Origin: Litoditis marina
Taxonomy: Eukaryota; Nematoda; Chromadorea; Rhabditida; Rhabditidae
Assembly (NCBI GenBank): GCA_964036275.1
Contig: OZ038433.1
Coordinates: forward strand, 24,960,985 to 25,024,984
Direction: 5' to 3'
DNA length: 64,000 nt
The first letter of the stretch is position 1; the number at the start of each line of letters is the position of its first letter. This document shows, in pieces, positions 23,978 to 35,300 of the stretch. The position numbers and the translations under genes are program-made. Under the pieces are notes generated by a model. It made no database searches, was not told where the DNA came from, and worked only from the letters and a program-made list of their open reading frames with translations.

Positions 23978-25674
23978 CGTAAATATGAAAGTAAAGTAAG
24001 ATAAGTTGTGATAGATGTATGAATCAAAGTGAAGTGAATTGTAATAGATGTATGAATGAGTGAACGTAGTTAGTTATGGTGAAAACATGTTTGACTGGCT
24101 GTTTGTGTGCGGAATCTATCCTGACTAACTACTAGCATCGGCTTATATTGGATGGAGGAGGAATGTGCTGACCTCACTCCCGTACCGCCTACTTGGGACC
24201 CCTTTGGAATGTGAGGAATGCGCCTCGAGCTGGACAGCTGTTGCGAATGAAGCGTGAAAACATCCGTGATTAACGCCGGATGCTGAAAAACAATCGTTCA
24301 GTACTACTTGCAGAGAAGGTCATCAGGATTTTCTGACTATAATGAGTATTGTTTGTGCGTACGATTATGATAACGGTGATGTGTTAGTAGCGTGAATTAT
24401 TGATAGTCCAGATTGAAAACTTTCTGAAAAACTGAAAATAGTGATTGGAGGACATGCAACCTAGGAAATGTAAGTCTTTAATGTTGGAAACATCTACCCT
24501 GGATTTTGTGCTCAGCTGTAAGACTGTTTTTACGGGAAATATTTCAATTTTCAAGCACCCGCATACCTTTTTTTCAGTTATGGAAGATTTTTTGAGATTC
24601 AAACAAAGGAGTTGGTAAATTTGAGACACCAAGTTGCTTTTTCAATAAGAAATAAAACCTAAATCGCAGACTTTCATGAAAGCTTCCATGAGAGCTTGTT
24701 CAATACAACAAGAAGTATGAGGATTGCAATTCAGATCTTCCAATATTTCAGGGTGGACACGTTAAAGTGACCAATACAGTTGACCGATATAATGTGTGTT
24801 TCATTTTCCATGTTCAAACAATGTCCAACAAACCTGGGTGAAAAGTGAAAAAAGGATCGCCTGACTGTTTTGAAGCGATCAGCTATCGGACAATAATCTT
24901 GCTCAGGGCTAAGAATAACAATTCTCGAACTTCTGTTTTGGATCTATATTAAATGAAGCAGCAGATGTGTTCAGTTTTGTATTTCTTTATTCAGTTACTC
25001 ATCCAAGATTTTTCTAATATATAACTGTTCGAACACAAAAAATTCGATGATGTATTTATTATGGTATATTTTGAGTACATATTTGATTATTTATACATTT
25101 GTAATTGAATCATTTCGATCATCCTAGGAATGAGCTGGCAAGTCCGAGTCCGGCTGAAAAAATAATGTATCATATATTTATTTCAAGACTGGCCCAGTCC
25201 AATGAATCACCGTCATATTTATCTCCATGTCAAACAGAATTTCCTTTTTACATCTCTCATTCTTGTTATCGATTCAATCTAATAACAGTGTTGTTTCTAT
25301 TGAGAGTTGTTGCAAACTTTAAAGGAAGATTCAACTGCGAGTTAACTTGGAATGTTTGTCCTAGACTCATGTCTTTTCACGTCGAGCTTCAGCCCCGATC
25401 TAGCATACGGTGAGTGTCTAGCTGTCCGGCGAATGTTCGATTATCTTGACGCCGCGGTTATTTATTTATTTATTTATCTACATTTAAAGAGTATGGCACT
25501 CGCTCATCAGAGACAGTGAAGAAAAATAGAGAAATAATTGAAGCCATAAAATTTTAAATCGTTCACAGTTCACTTTTTGTACGATGTTGTATCGGAGAGG
25601 GTTGATTGGGATAAGTTCGTATAAGTATAACCGCCTGAAAAGTAACCATAATTTTCTACTATGTTTTCTTCTAA

Positions 25675-27136
25675 CTAACTGTTCATTCCTCCGACAGGAG
25701 TGTTAGCTCCCACTCTAGTGTTGGCTCCGAACCCGCGACCTTGTTGTCCTCCGAATCCTCAAATTCAATATATATGATCACTGCTGAGTTACACTTATGA
25801 ACGAAAACACTGTCATCTGCTGTGTAATTTTGGTACTGTGCTAGTATCAAAAACCGCGCCAAATGAAAAAATCCTTTTGACCGCATTTTTGACCATACAA
25901 AGAATTGTGCTTACATGAACAGTAAAGGTTCGACACAAAACTAGTATATTCATTACAAAATTAATGAATATAAAGTTCGTATTGCGATGACAGGGACTGG
26001 CAACATAACGAGCAATTGTAAGATACAATATTTCCACTAAGTAGTGTTAGATGATCTGCTATCCTCTAGCAGAACAAACTTTCTCGAGGAAACTGGATTA
26101 TTGTCGGCAGGCACAAATTGTTTGGATTACTCAAAATATTCTCGGAGAAACTTGGAAATACTTCCGATTCACTTCCGGCTATCGTCATTGTTTTTGTTTG
26201 GTGATGTCATCTCAGGTGAGAAAAGTAGTTCAACAAACCCTGATTGCCTTGGAATCGACCTTGTCCGCCCATTCGGCCCCCTCTGCCCCCGAACTGTTGC
26301 CGGCCCCCGAATCCTGTAACAATGATCTGCGTTGTAGTTTGAACGCAACTGACGGAATTTATCCTGAAGCAACATGACTGAACTTCAAACACAGGCTTGC
26401 GTAAGGGGAAGCGAAACCTGATGAGTATTTATCAGAATACTAATACAGCCTGTATATAACAACCTGCGGTTACACGGGTTCGGAAAGCTGCGATTGGCAA
26501 AAATCCATGTATTTCTCTACTCTGGTTCAGGATCTTTTTTTTGCTAAGGAAATGAGAGTTTAGTATTCAGAATATTTGTCAAGAAGGTAAACTCTTGAAG
26601 TTATACTCACGTTGCTGACCACCAAACTGTTGTTGTCTACCGAATCCCGGTCGCTGGAACTGGCCATTCATTCTAGTGTTAGCATTGGCGTTAGCAAATC
26701 GAGCTGAAATGTATATCATCAGTTCTTTGATGAAATAGAGACATTTTTTCATTTGTGGAAACGATTCATTCGTTTTTCAAAGAGAGTTTTGTTCATTTGC
26801 CGGCAAACGTTTCACTATTGTTCGTTCTCAAAGCGTATCAGTTGCATTCATTTAGACAGAAAGTTGTCCGATTACATTCTTGTTTGTGGAGCTTCATTGT
26901 TCAATGAAATATATGCAGTGGAGAGCTTCAATTTCGATTAGTAATGCAATTTATTCCTTGTGAATATGATACATTAATCTCACATAACGTGAGCTAAACA
27001 AATTCTAGTTTTTGTTTCCTCTCACACTTTTTCGAAATATAAAATACTCACTGTTGACACCGGTTTGTTGGTTGGCCCCCAATCCCCATTGAGCTGCTGC
27101 AAGTCCAACAAGACACAAAAGAACAATGTAGTGCAT
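25675..27136 (-). CDS. Small secreted Gly/Gln/Phe-rich protein
   Basis: Four exons (27136-27052, 26703-26611, 26313-26239, 25757-25675) join in phase to give 111 residues. Residues 1-16 are a clear signal peptide (MHYIVLLCLVGLAAAQ). The rest is low complexity: ANANANTRMNGQFQRPGFGR, QQFGG and GFGGQQGRGF repeats, ending VGANTPVGGMNS, with no cysteine. Introns lie in phase 1. Composition resembles nematode glycine-rich secreted peptides, some of which (nlp/cnc types) are antimicrobial, but there is no sequence match I can claim; a cuticle or matrix role is equally possible. The donor of exon 3 is GTTTGT and the acceptor of exon 4 lacks the usual T-run, so that junction is weaker. Confidence 0.75.
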
Positions 27137-27139
27137 TTT

Positions 27140-27193
27140 CTGAAAAACATTTACCACATTTGTGATTTTGAAACATTGAGTGAAAGTTTTATA
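27140..27193 (-). promoter_or_regulatory. TATA-like box and likely trans-splice acceptor
   Basis: Minus-strand TATAAAAC (27193-27186) lies about 50 bases before the start codon of the Gly/Gln-rich gene. TTTTTCAG (27147-27140) ends three bases before the ATG and is a probable spliced-leader acceptor. Confidence 0.45.
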
Positions 27194-27867
27194 ATGAAGG
27201 GGCATCTATAGAAACTATGAACAAAATGAAGATTTCAGTAGGTAGCGTACGGGGTTCGAATGTGGAAAGTGACTGCTGTCCAATGAGAAACGTTGAGTTT
27301 GAGCGAACGATCACCAAAACTGCTCTTATACTTTGTTAGGTGAGAAATGAAACAGGTTTAGTTTTCAATCAAGTCATTAAGAAACCTATCATCGGCGAAA
27401 TAGATCACTTCTTTTGATAAGGGTCGATGGACAATACCCAATTCGACGAACAATGTCGTCAAACTATCTAAACAGCTCAGCGAAGTGGCTACGTAGAAAT
27501 TCGGAAAAGCCAAAATAAACCAAGAATTTGCGCAATAGTACATCTGAGCAAAACATCATGTGCTTAGTTGATTCATTTCTCGAAACTTAGCTTAGGTGCT
27601 TAGGTGTTTGTTCTCATCAAATGGGAAAAGAGAAGAATCTAAATCTACTTATTGCTCACAAGCATCGCATGAGCATATTTATCAAATTTTCACTTCTGTG
27701 TTGCCAGTTAGAGGTAACTTGAGCAGTGTGTTACTGTAGCAGAAGTTTGTTCTGTAGATCTTATCTTATAGAGTGAATTCCTTGTTTAATCTTCATTCAT
27801 TATATCCAGACGAGATACATGTTATGATACAAATGTTTTGTGAGTCCGGTGGTGAACTCTTTATTTA

Positions 27868-28052
27868 ATCCGGTATTTTGTTAACCATAGCAGTTAACCA
27901 TTAACCGGATTACTGGGTTAACCCTTTTGTTAACCACTTGTTAACCCCAAATTTCCCCCAAAAGACATTGTAAAAGAGGGTTACAAAGGGGTTAACAAAA
28001 GGGTTAACCAAGTAACCCGGTTAAGGCTAACTGAGAGGGTTAACGCAATACC
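27868..28052. repeat. GTTAAC-rich inverted-repeat element, copy 1
   Basis: A palindromic block is built from GGTTAACC, CTTTTGTTAACC and TTAACAAAAGGGTTAACC units around a centre near AAAGACATTG. A relative lies at 50205-50400. It looks like a hairpin-forming MITE family. The rest of 27137-29280 has no supported gene. Confidence 0.7.
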
Positions 28053-28499
28053 GGGTTCCTTGTGGAATTGGCCGGTGTTATTACCTGTAAAACTGCTGTA
28101 ATAACTGTGGTTTAGTGGTACAAAGAACAAATGGAAATATTTCCATGATAATATTATGAGCGAGTGGAACTTCGAAGGTCTCTGAAAATGGTTGTAGGTA
28201 TTGATGAAATTAGTCGAAGATCGACATATGCAAAATCCATTGAAACCCCCTGAGTGACCTGACAACAACTTTGTACGTCGTGTGAATTGTATCTCCTAAA
28301 GGAAAATGGTTACATCTAAGTATGTGTTTCAGTCGAACAACAAATTTACTTCAATGTTTTATCTGCTTTTTTTGATATTTCAATCATTAGTTTGATCAAC
28401 GTCACAAAGCTGTGAAACATTTATACTTCGATAATTTTACAGGTCGACAGAAACACCGGTTATTTATAGTCGCCATTTTCCCCATAAAGACAGCAGAGG

Positions 28500-28625
28500 G
28501 TTCAATTGATTGAGCGATGCGGGGCGAGCGGTCGTTGATTATCTGCCAGCAGTTGAGAGAGTGTGTAGATCAATGATACGCAGACGAATTGGCCGCTCGC
28601 CAAACCCCGTCCCATACAAAATCGA
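28500..28625. other. Imperfect GC-rich inverted motif in intergenic DNA
   Basis: GCGGGGCGAGCGGTC near 28519 is partly mirrored by GGCCGCTCGCCAAACCCCG near 28592. The GC content is well above the surroundings. It may be a regulatory or folded element; no repeat partner was found in the window. Confidence 0.3.
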
Positions 28626-29283
28626 TGGTACGGTGTCCACAACGGTTTGACAAATCCTATACCATCGAACAGTACTCAAATGTTCATGAAAGAGCAGCTA
28701 TGTGCGCTCCACCTAACGACCGTACTTTGCGGACAGACCTTTAGTTGGCAAAGAATTCAAATTTCAAGTTTCGGATTTTATTTTAATTCAACTTTTAATA
28801 GTTGATTATGTATATATTTGTGTTGTTCTTTTTGGTGTTCTTCTATTTATTTGTCACAATCTACAGAGGTGATCAGACTTCCTTTGGTCTGCGAGCCAAC
28901 ATGTATGGGGTTGAATTAAAAGTTTTGTTCATTATCGTGTGACTTAACTACGCACGGTCTGTTTCATGTTTTATAACGTCACTAAACCATGCCATTTCAG
29001 CCGTTCTGAGCGATTTCATATCGTATGTGACGACTGATTCCCTCAACTAAATTGTCCCACTGTGTATTGCGACGAATTATGTCGTGTTTACGTTTTAATT
29101 AGGCGCCACTCTCACTTCGATTATCATATTTTCTACAATATAACGTACAATATTCAGTTCGAGAGATGAGTAATGTTGTATTATTCTTACTTGTGAAATG
29201 ACGGGAAAAATAAGAACAGTGCTACAGCCATTCAAGTAAAACATGAGTGTTTTTATGTTTTTTGTTTTAATAACTGTGACCAA

Positions 29284-29290
29284 TTTTCAG
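29284..29290 (+). promoter_or_regulatory. Likely spliced-leader acceptor of the chromo-like gene
   Basis: ATTTTCAG ends at 29290, 33 bases before the first ATG of the following gene, with no coding frame upstream. Trans-splicing or a 5' UTR intron is inferred. Confidence 0.45.
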
Positions 29291-29323
29291 TGTTTTTCCG
29301 CTTCTATCACAGAGCTGTCTCCA

Positions 29324-32300
29324 ATGTCGTCAAGTGAAAACCAACAAAAACTGAAAGGCGGTTGGTTTTATGGTTTTATTCTTGATTTGCAGTGAGATAA
29401 CTTATAATAAGTTTTTCAAAAATAATAATGATCTCTCCCATCAGTCAGATTATCCACTAGAAAAGTCAGCTGGCGTATGACGTTTTCCGAATGTTATGCG
29501 GAATGCGAGGAATTCTAACAAACTACACCCTTCCTCACAAACGTCATTGAGACCCTACTGATTTTGAATGAGGATCCCGTTTGCCGATTAAAGTTCGCTT
29601 GTTCGCAACAATTCATTCTTTTGAATTCGAGGTAAAATGGCTGAATCTCTGCGATTTCTCATGTAGTAACTTATACACCAGCAAAATCTTATTTAAATGA
29701 AAATAATCTCCGCTCAATAAAAAAACTCAGGTTCAAATTTCAAGCATTAAGCTTTTGAACCTAGGGCAACTGTCGGAAAGTTCTTAAAGTGAAGTACAAG
29801 GGAATATAACAAGTGTTTGCTTTTAAACAAATTTTAAAGTACCCATAACATTCTGCCGTCTTCCATGGGGGGACATTTGACTTGTTTATCCCTCGACGCT
29901 CGATCCGAGGCTGCCACCTATGGTTTGTCAATTGTCATCATGCATCGGCTGAATATTCTGGTTATATCATCATCTTGCGGACTCGCTCATTGTCAATAGT
30001 CTTTCACACTTTTACTAAAAAATTACACGTTCTTCGTGGGTAAGAAATATCGTGATAAAGCCAAAGGGACACATTTTATCACATGTAGACATACATCAGT
30101 AAGGTCCGACTGTACAACGACAAAAATAGTTCTTTTCTAGATTGAAACACGTTAAAATTAACGAGTTTGTATGAAAAATAGACTAATTTTCTCGTTTGTG
30201 GAGAAAACGTGGGAACGTGGCCCTTTTTTTCTGGCCATTCGGACAACTTAACCGTCGATGTTTAGCCCGCCCTCCAGGATCGGATGCAGAACTCGAATGG
30301 GAGATTCAGAGGGTGGTCAGTGTGGACGAAGTTGCCACCAAGGATCGCGGAGTAAGGACAATGTGCGCTGTGCAGTGGAGGTATGTGTTTACTCTTTTTT
30401 ACACCCCAAACCCCAAAACTCACGTCGTAACTAGCTCATCTGTCATAGGTTCGGATCAAAAATTCGCACACAACAAACCCTTGAGTCCTTGAGATGTTGC
30501 TATTCTTGAAAAAAAGGACCGTTTTCCTAATCATAATGAGGTCAAACTTTATCATTTTGGCATTTTGCATCGAATACAAGCAAATTATTTCGAATTTTAC
30601 GGAATGCGCCAATACGGATCCTTCTTCGGGTTTTTAACGTGAACGTGAGTATAATTTCGTTGTTTTTTCATGTCAACCATGTCCATCAGCCACTATCACC
30701 TTAAATTTCTGCAAAAATAGTTGGCAAACCCAACATGTCTCCATACTCCGGTCCCGTGGTTCGAATAGCTAACAAATATTCAAAACGGGCTCCCTTTTCC
30801 CCTTTCGCCAATTGCGGCAAAATGGTCTTTTTTCTTCCTGCTAAACCTTAACACACTCCGTGTTTAAACCGAAATACTGGTTCATTATTGAGGAATAGTC
30901 ACACCTTACTGGTGTATGTTGGCGTTGTATGTCATACATACTCCATTACTCCATAATACGGCCACGGCTAATGCGAATTGAAAATGCGTTAAATAGAGAG
31001 ATTTTTTTGGGGAAATTCGCCAAAGAGGTGGCTCAATTGGCAGACAGTTGTGTGAAGAATACAGCTGGCTACTGGTTTTATTACCGTCTGAGGTGATTCT
31101 CCAGGCGGCGTAGCAATCGTTCAAAAATCTCATGAGATACCTCATGAGCTACTCGTATGAGGTTCTCATGAGGTTCTATTGATTACTATGCTACAACATT
31201 GGAAGTTCACATATAGCTCATGAGGTATCTCATGAGAAACTCATATGAACTTCTCATGAGATTGGAGGATTTGCTACGCCGCCAGGTGTCTGTGTGTCAC
31301 TGTTATGTTATTGGCAATGTAAATTGTCTACGTTCCATTCTCAATTCATACTGTTGAAGGGGTTGTATTCCCTAGTTTTTTCTTCAACAAATGACTTCCT
31401 TATATCTCACCGAGGAAGAACTTGACGGTGTTCGTGTAATGTATGTATTTATGAATTAGAAAAACAATCGCGCGGAGCGCGAAGCGCTCTGCGTGAGTTG
31501 TCTTTGGTTTGGCCACTGCGGACTCGTTTTTTCCTTTTAATTAACAAAAATCTTCAAACATATTCTTTTTTTGAAAACTAAAAAGAGAGAACGTTAGAGA
31601 ATCACGAATTGAACATTGTGTGAAAATTTCAGCCAAATCGGATTATTTTCGCCTGAGTTATGGTTTCGTGTCGTTGTTGAAAAGTTCCGCCGTAATTCGT
31701 CCCTCCTCCCTCGTCCCTCGTCCCTCCTCCCTCGTCCCTCGTCCCTCCTCCCTCGTCCCTCACGGAATTCTGTCCGCATCGTAGTGGAAAAACTACTGAA
31801 CCAATTTGACTGAAATTTGAAACATCTATTCTATGGCAAAAGTTAGCTCGTCGCGCCAGGTATGAAATGTATATGTAATCTCTGGCGCCGGGCGCGGGCG
31901 CCAATAGGCGTCAAAAACGACTATTGGAAAAACTATCGAACCGATTTAGCTGAAATTTGAAACATGAGTTCTAATGCAAAATTTAGCCCGCCGCGCCAAA
32001 TATGAGATGTATAGCTCCTCATTGGCGCCGGGCGCGGGCGCCAATAGGCGCCAAAAACCACTATTGGAAAAACTATCGAACCGATTTAGCTGAAATTTGA
32101 AACATGAGTTATAATGCAAAAGTTAGCCCGTCGCGCCAAATATGAGATGGATACATCATTATTGGCGCCCGGCGCTGGCGCCAATAGGCGCCAAAAACGG
32201 CGAAACACTATTTATCATCAACTAAAATGTTGAACACTAATAGAAATTGAATATTTTGGTGGAAAGTGTGAAAGTCTTTTTCCAAAACTGAAATTTCTCT

Positions 32301-35300
32301 TCTGGCGCTCGCACCAGGCGCCAGATGGCGCCAAAACCCAAACTCACGACAGCGTCAATGGAATTGTCTGAAATTCGGTACACTATCACATGGCAAGTAA
32401 GATGCTCAATCTGAAAATCAAGAAAAGTTCTGTTGGCACTGTGCGCTGGCGCCAATTGGCGCCAAAGTTGGAAAAATATCAGTTATCGTCAATCAAACTG
32501 TTTCAAGTTAACAGATATTGAATATTCCAATGTGAAATAAAGATCCACAAATTCAAAATCGAATTTTATCGTCTGGCTCGGAACAGACGCCAAATGACGC
32601 CAAAACAAAAACACACGAAACTGACAATTGAATAGTTTGAATATTGCTCCAATCAGTAATTGACACATGTAGTGTGTACTGGTAGCTCAAAAACCTAGAA
32701 AATTTCGTTTCGTCCTGGCGCCAGACGCGTGTGTCAATTGACGCAGGAATGAAAAAAAAGTTTCAACGAAGGTTTTTGATGTGGTATTGGAAATAATGGC
32801 TATATTGTAAGTGAGTTGGTGTCTCTAATTGTAGATTTGTCAATGGCGCCAATCCCCATCGCTTATCGCCGCTAAAAGCGGTGTACATGTCAATCGGAAC
32901 GTTTAGCGTTTTTGTTCAGTTGTTGATAGTCACAGAGCCAGTAACCTGCGTTATATTAGAACATCAGCAATTTTATGGTCTGCATTTGGCTTCGTGCACA
33001 CACCAAACTGAGATTTCCATAATAATATAATGAGTTCACAAGATCCACTCTGTGAATAGGCAACATATGAAGTTGTAGGAGTACAACTAGCAAAAAAAGG
33101 ACAATTAGTAAAAAGTGGGGGAACCAACAAATGTGTGAGTTGTGTTTGGTTCGACCTCGATATCAGCAAAAAGTGAACGATACGAATTGCTGTGATACTG
33201 TAGCAGAAGTATTCTGCAAAAATAGAACAATACAAATGTTGCACAATGGTTCACAACGCACGCATGTCGTCAAAGTACACATGAATTACCCTTCGGCAAT
33301 TTCTGAAATATCATGCGGGCTTCGTGAACCATTGTGCAACATTTGTATTGTTCTATTTTTGCAGAATACTTCTGCTACAGTATCACAGCAATTCGTATCG
33401 TTCACTTTTTGCTGATATCGAGGTCGAACCAAACACAACTCACACATTTGTTGGTTCCCCCACTTTTTACTAATTCTTATTGAATTACTACAGTTTAAGT
33501 TGATGTAAGTATTTCAAAAACATTAAACATCATATATAAACAAAAAAATAACAAAATACATTTCCAGTCTGTGTTGTTTGCAGTGCAACGGTTGTATCGG
33601 TCCACGATCTGTCTGAGAAAGCAGTGGCTGAATGTCGCAAAATCACTGTTCTAGGACCTGACCCGGAGGACAAAGCAATGTGGGAGGTGGAAGAGTGAGT
33701 GACCCAACCCCAGGAAACTTGCACGAATAGTCAAAGTAGATAGAAAAACGGGCTACTTTTCTTCGAAAACGAAAGAATTTGTCTATTTCTGCTGCAAAAG
33801 CAAATTCATTGATTTGCAGTATTTGCACGATTTAAATCCATAAAAGTAGTCAGACTTTACTAGTGTCTGTGGGTGGCGCAGAAAATGGTTTCACGTGGAG
33901 TCCACATAGTTTTAGCATTCAAAAACGTGGCATCTTAAAGTGCACTATTTCTGAATGTGGCGTAGATGTATATTGTCTATCGCGCGAAGCGCTGCGTGTG
34001 AGTTGTGTTTGGTTTGGCCATTGCGCACCCATTTTCAGCTTTAAAACCACAAAAGTCTCCCAATAAAACCATTTTTCGAAATTTAAAGAAAGAGAGAGCT
34101 AGATATCTTTGAAATACATGTTGTGTGAAAAAAAATAGAAAAATCGGTCGAGTTTGAAAAAGTTATGAGTCCGTGTCGTTATGAAATTTTCCGTTGTCCC
34201 TCGTCGCGCGTCGCTCGCCCGGTGTCCGCATAGAAAATTATTTCAACTACTGGACCGATTCCGCTGAAATTTGGCACACATGTGTAAACCTGAAAGTTAG
34301 CTCGGTGACGAAAGTTTGGTGTTTTTACGTTTTGTCTGGCGCTTGGGGCGGGCGCCAATAGGCGCCGAAAGCTAAAAAATATGCGTTCCCATTAGTGAAA
34401 TTGTCCTAATTTTCGCACAGTTGTCTTATTGGTTTTGAGCTATGTACCCAACTATTGTGCCATGGCTGACACTTGGCGCCAAACGCGGGCACCTATTGGC
34501 GCCAAATGAGAAAAAACTAAAGGAGGCTATAGAGGTTTGTTATTCACCTTCACCATATCACCAACGGCGCCTATTCTCGGCGCAAAATTAGAAATTGGCA
34601 TTTCCTTTGAAAAATTGACGTTTTCAAATTGACATCCCCATAGATAATGGGTCAGAAGGTTTTATCGCGGTTCACTCTGGGAAAAACTGCTCTCGTGTTA
34701 TGAAAATGTTCGTCGTCCCTCGTCTCCCGTCCGGTGTCCGCATAGGTTTGAAAAAACCACTGAACCAAATTGGCTAAAATTTGGAACACATGCGTGAACC
34801 TTGAATATAGCTCGGCGACAGAAGTTTGGTCATGTCATGTTGCTTATGGCGCCTGGCGCGGGCGCCAAGTGGCGCCAAGCTACGAAAAAATATAGGCTCC
34901 CACGAGTGAAATGATCTAAAATTTTGCATAGAGGTTAAAATAGTGAATACCAGCTTTTCCCGGATTGTGGTACCATGGTTAACATTTGGCACCGCCAGAG
35001 AAAAGACTGTCTTTGTACTATAATGACACAGATTTATCACAAAGCTATGCTTTAAATAAATGAAGTGGAAAAAGGCTGACCAGTTCGTCAATCACGCCTG
35101 TTTAACAGGATAATTGGCGTCAAAAATAATTTGAAAAACCCAGTTGGAAAACTCGAAACTTCATCTAGATATCAGGATGTTTGAACGTCACCAATTTTTC
35201 AAAATTCAATGTTGTTGTTCTAATCTAGGAGTGGTTGAGTGGTTGTACTAGTACAACTAGCAAAAAGAGAACAATTCGTGAAAAGTGGGGGACCAGGAAG

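Larger units (their letters stand above)
23435..25674. other. Intergenic region, repeat copy only
   Basis: It contains the second copy of the short dispersed element at about 23890-23977 and, near 24000-24060, a short repeat (GTAATAGATGTATGAAT-like units). Open frames here (for example 25105-25413) have no splice context and I do not call them. Confidence 0.5.

Noticed and set aside
31594..31904. Arg/Asp/Glu-rich open frames
   Set aside because: They translate the CCTCGTCCCT minisatellite and have no splice context.
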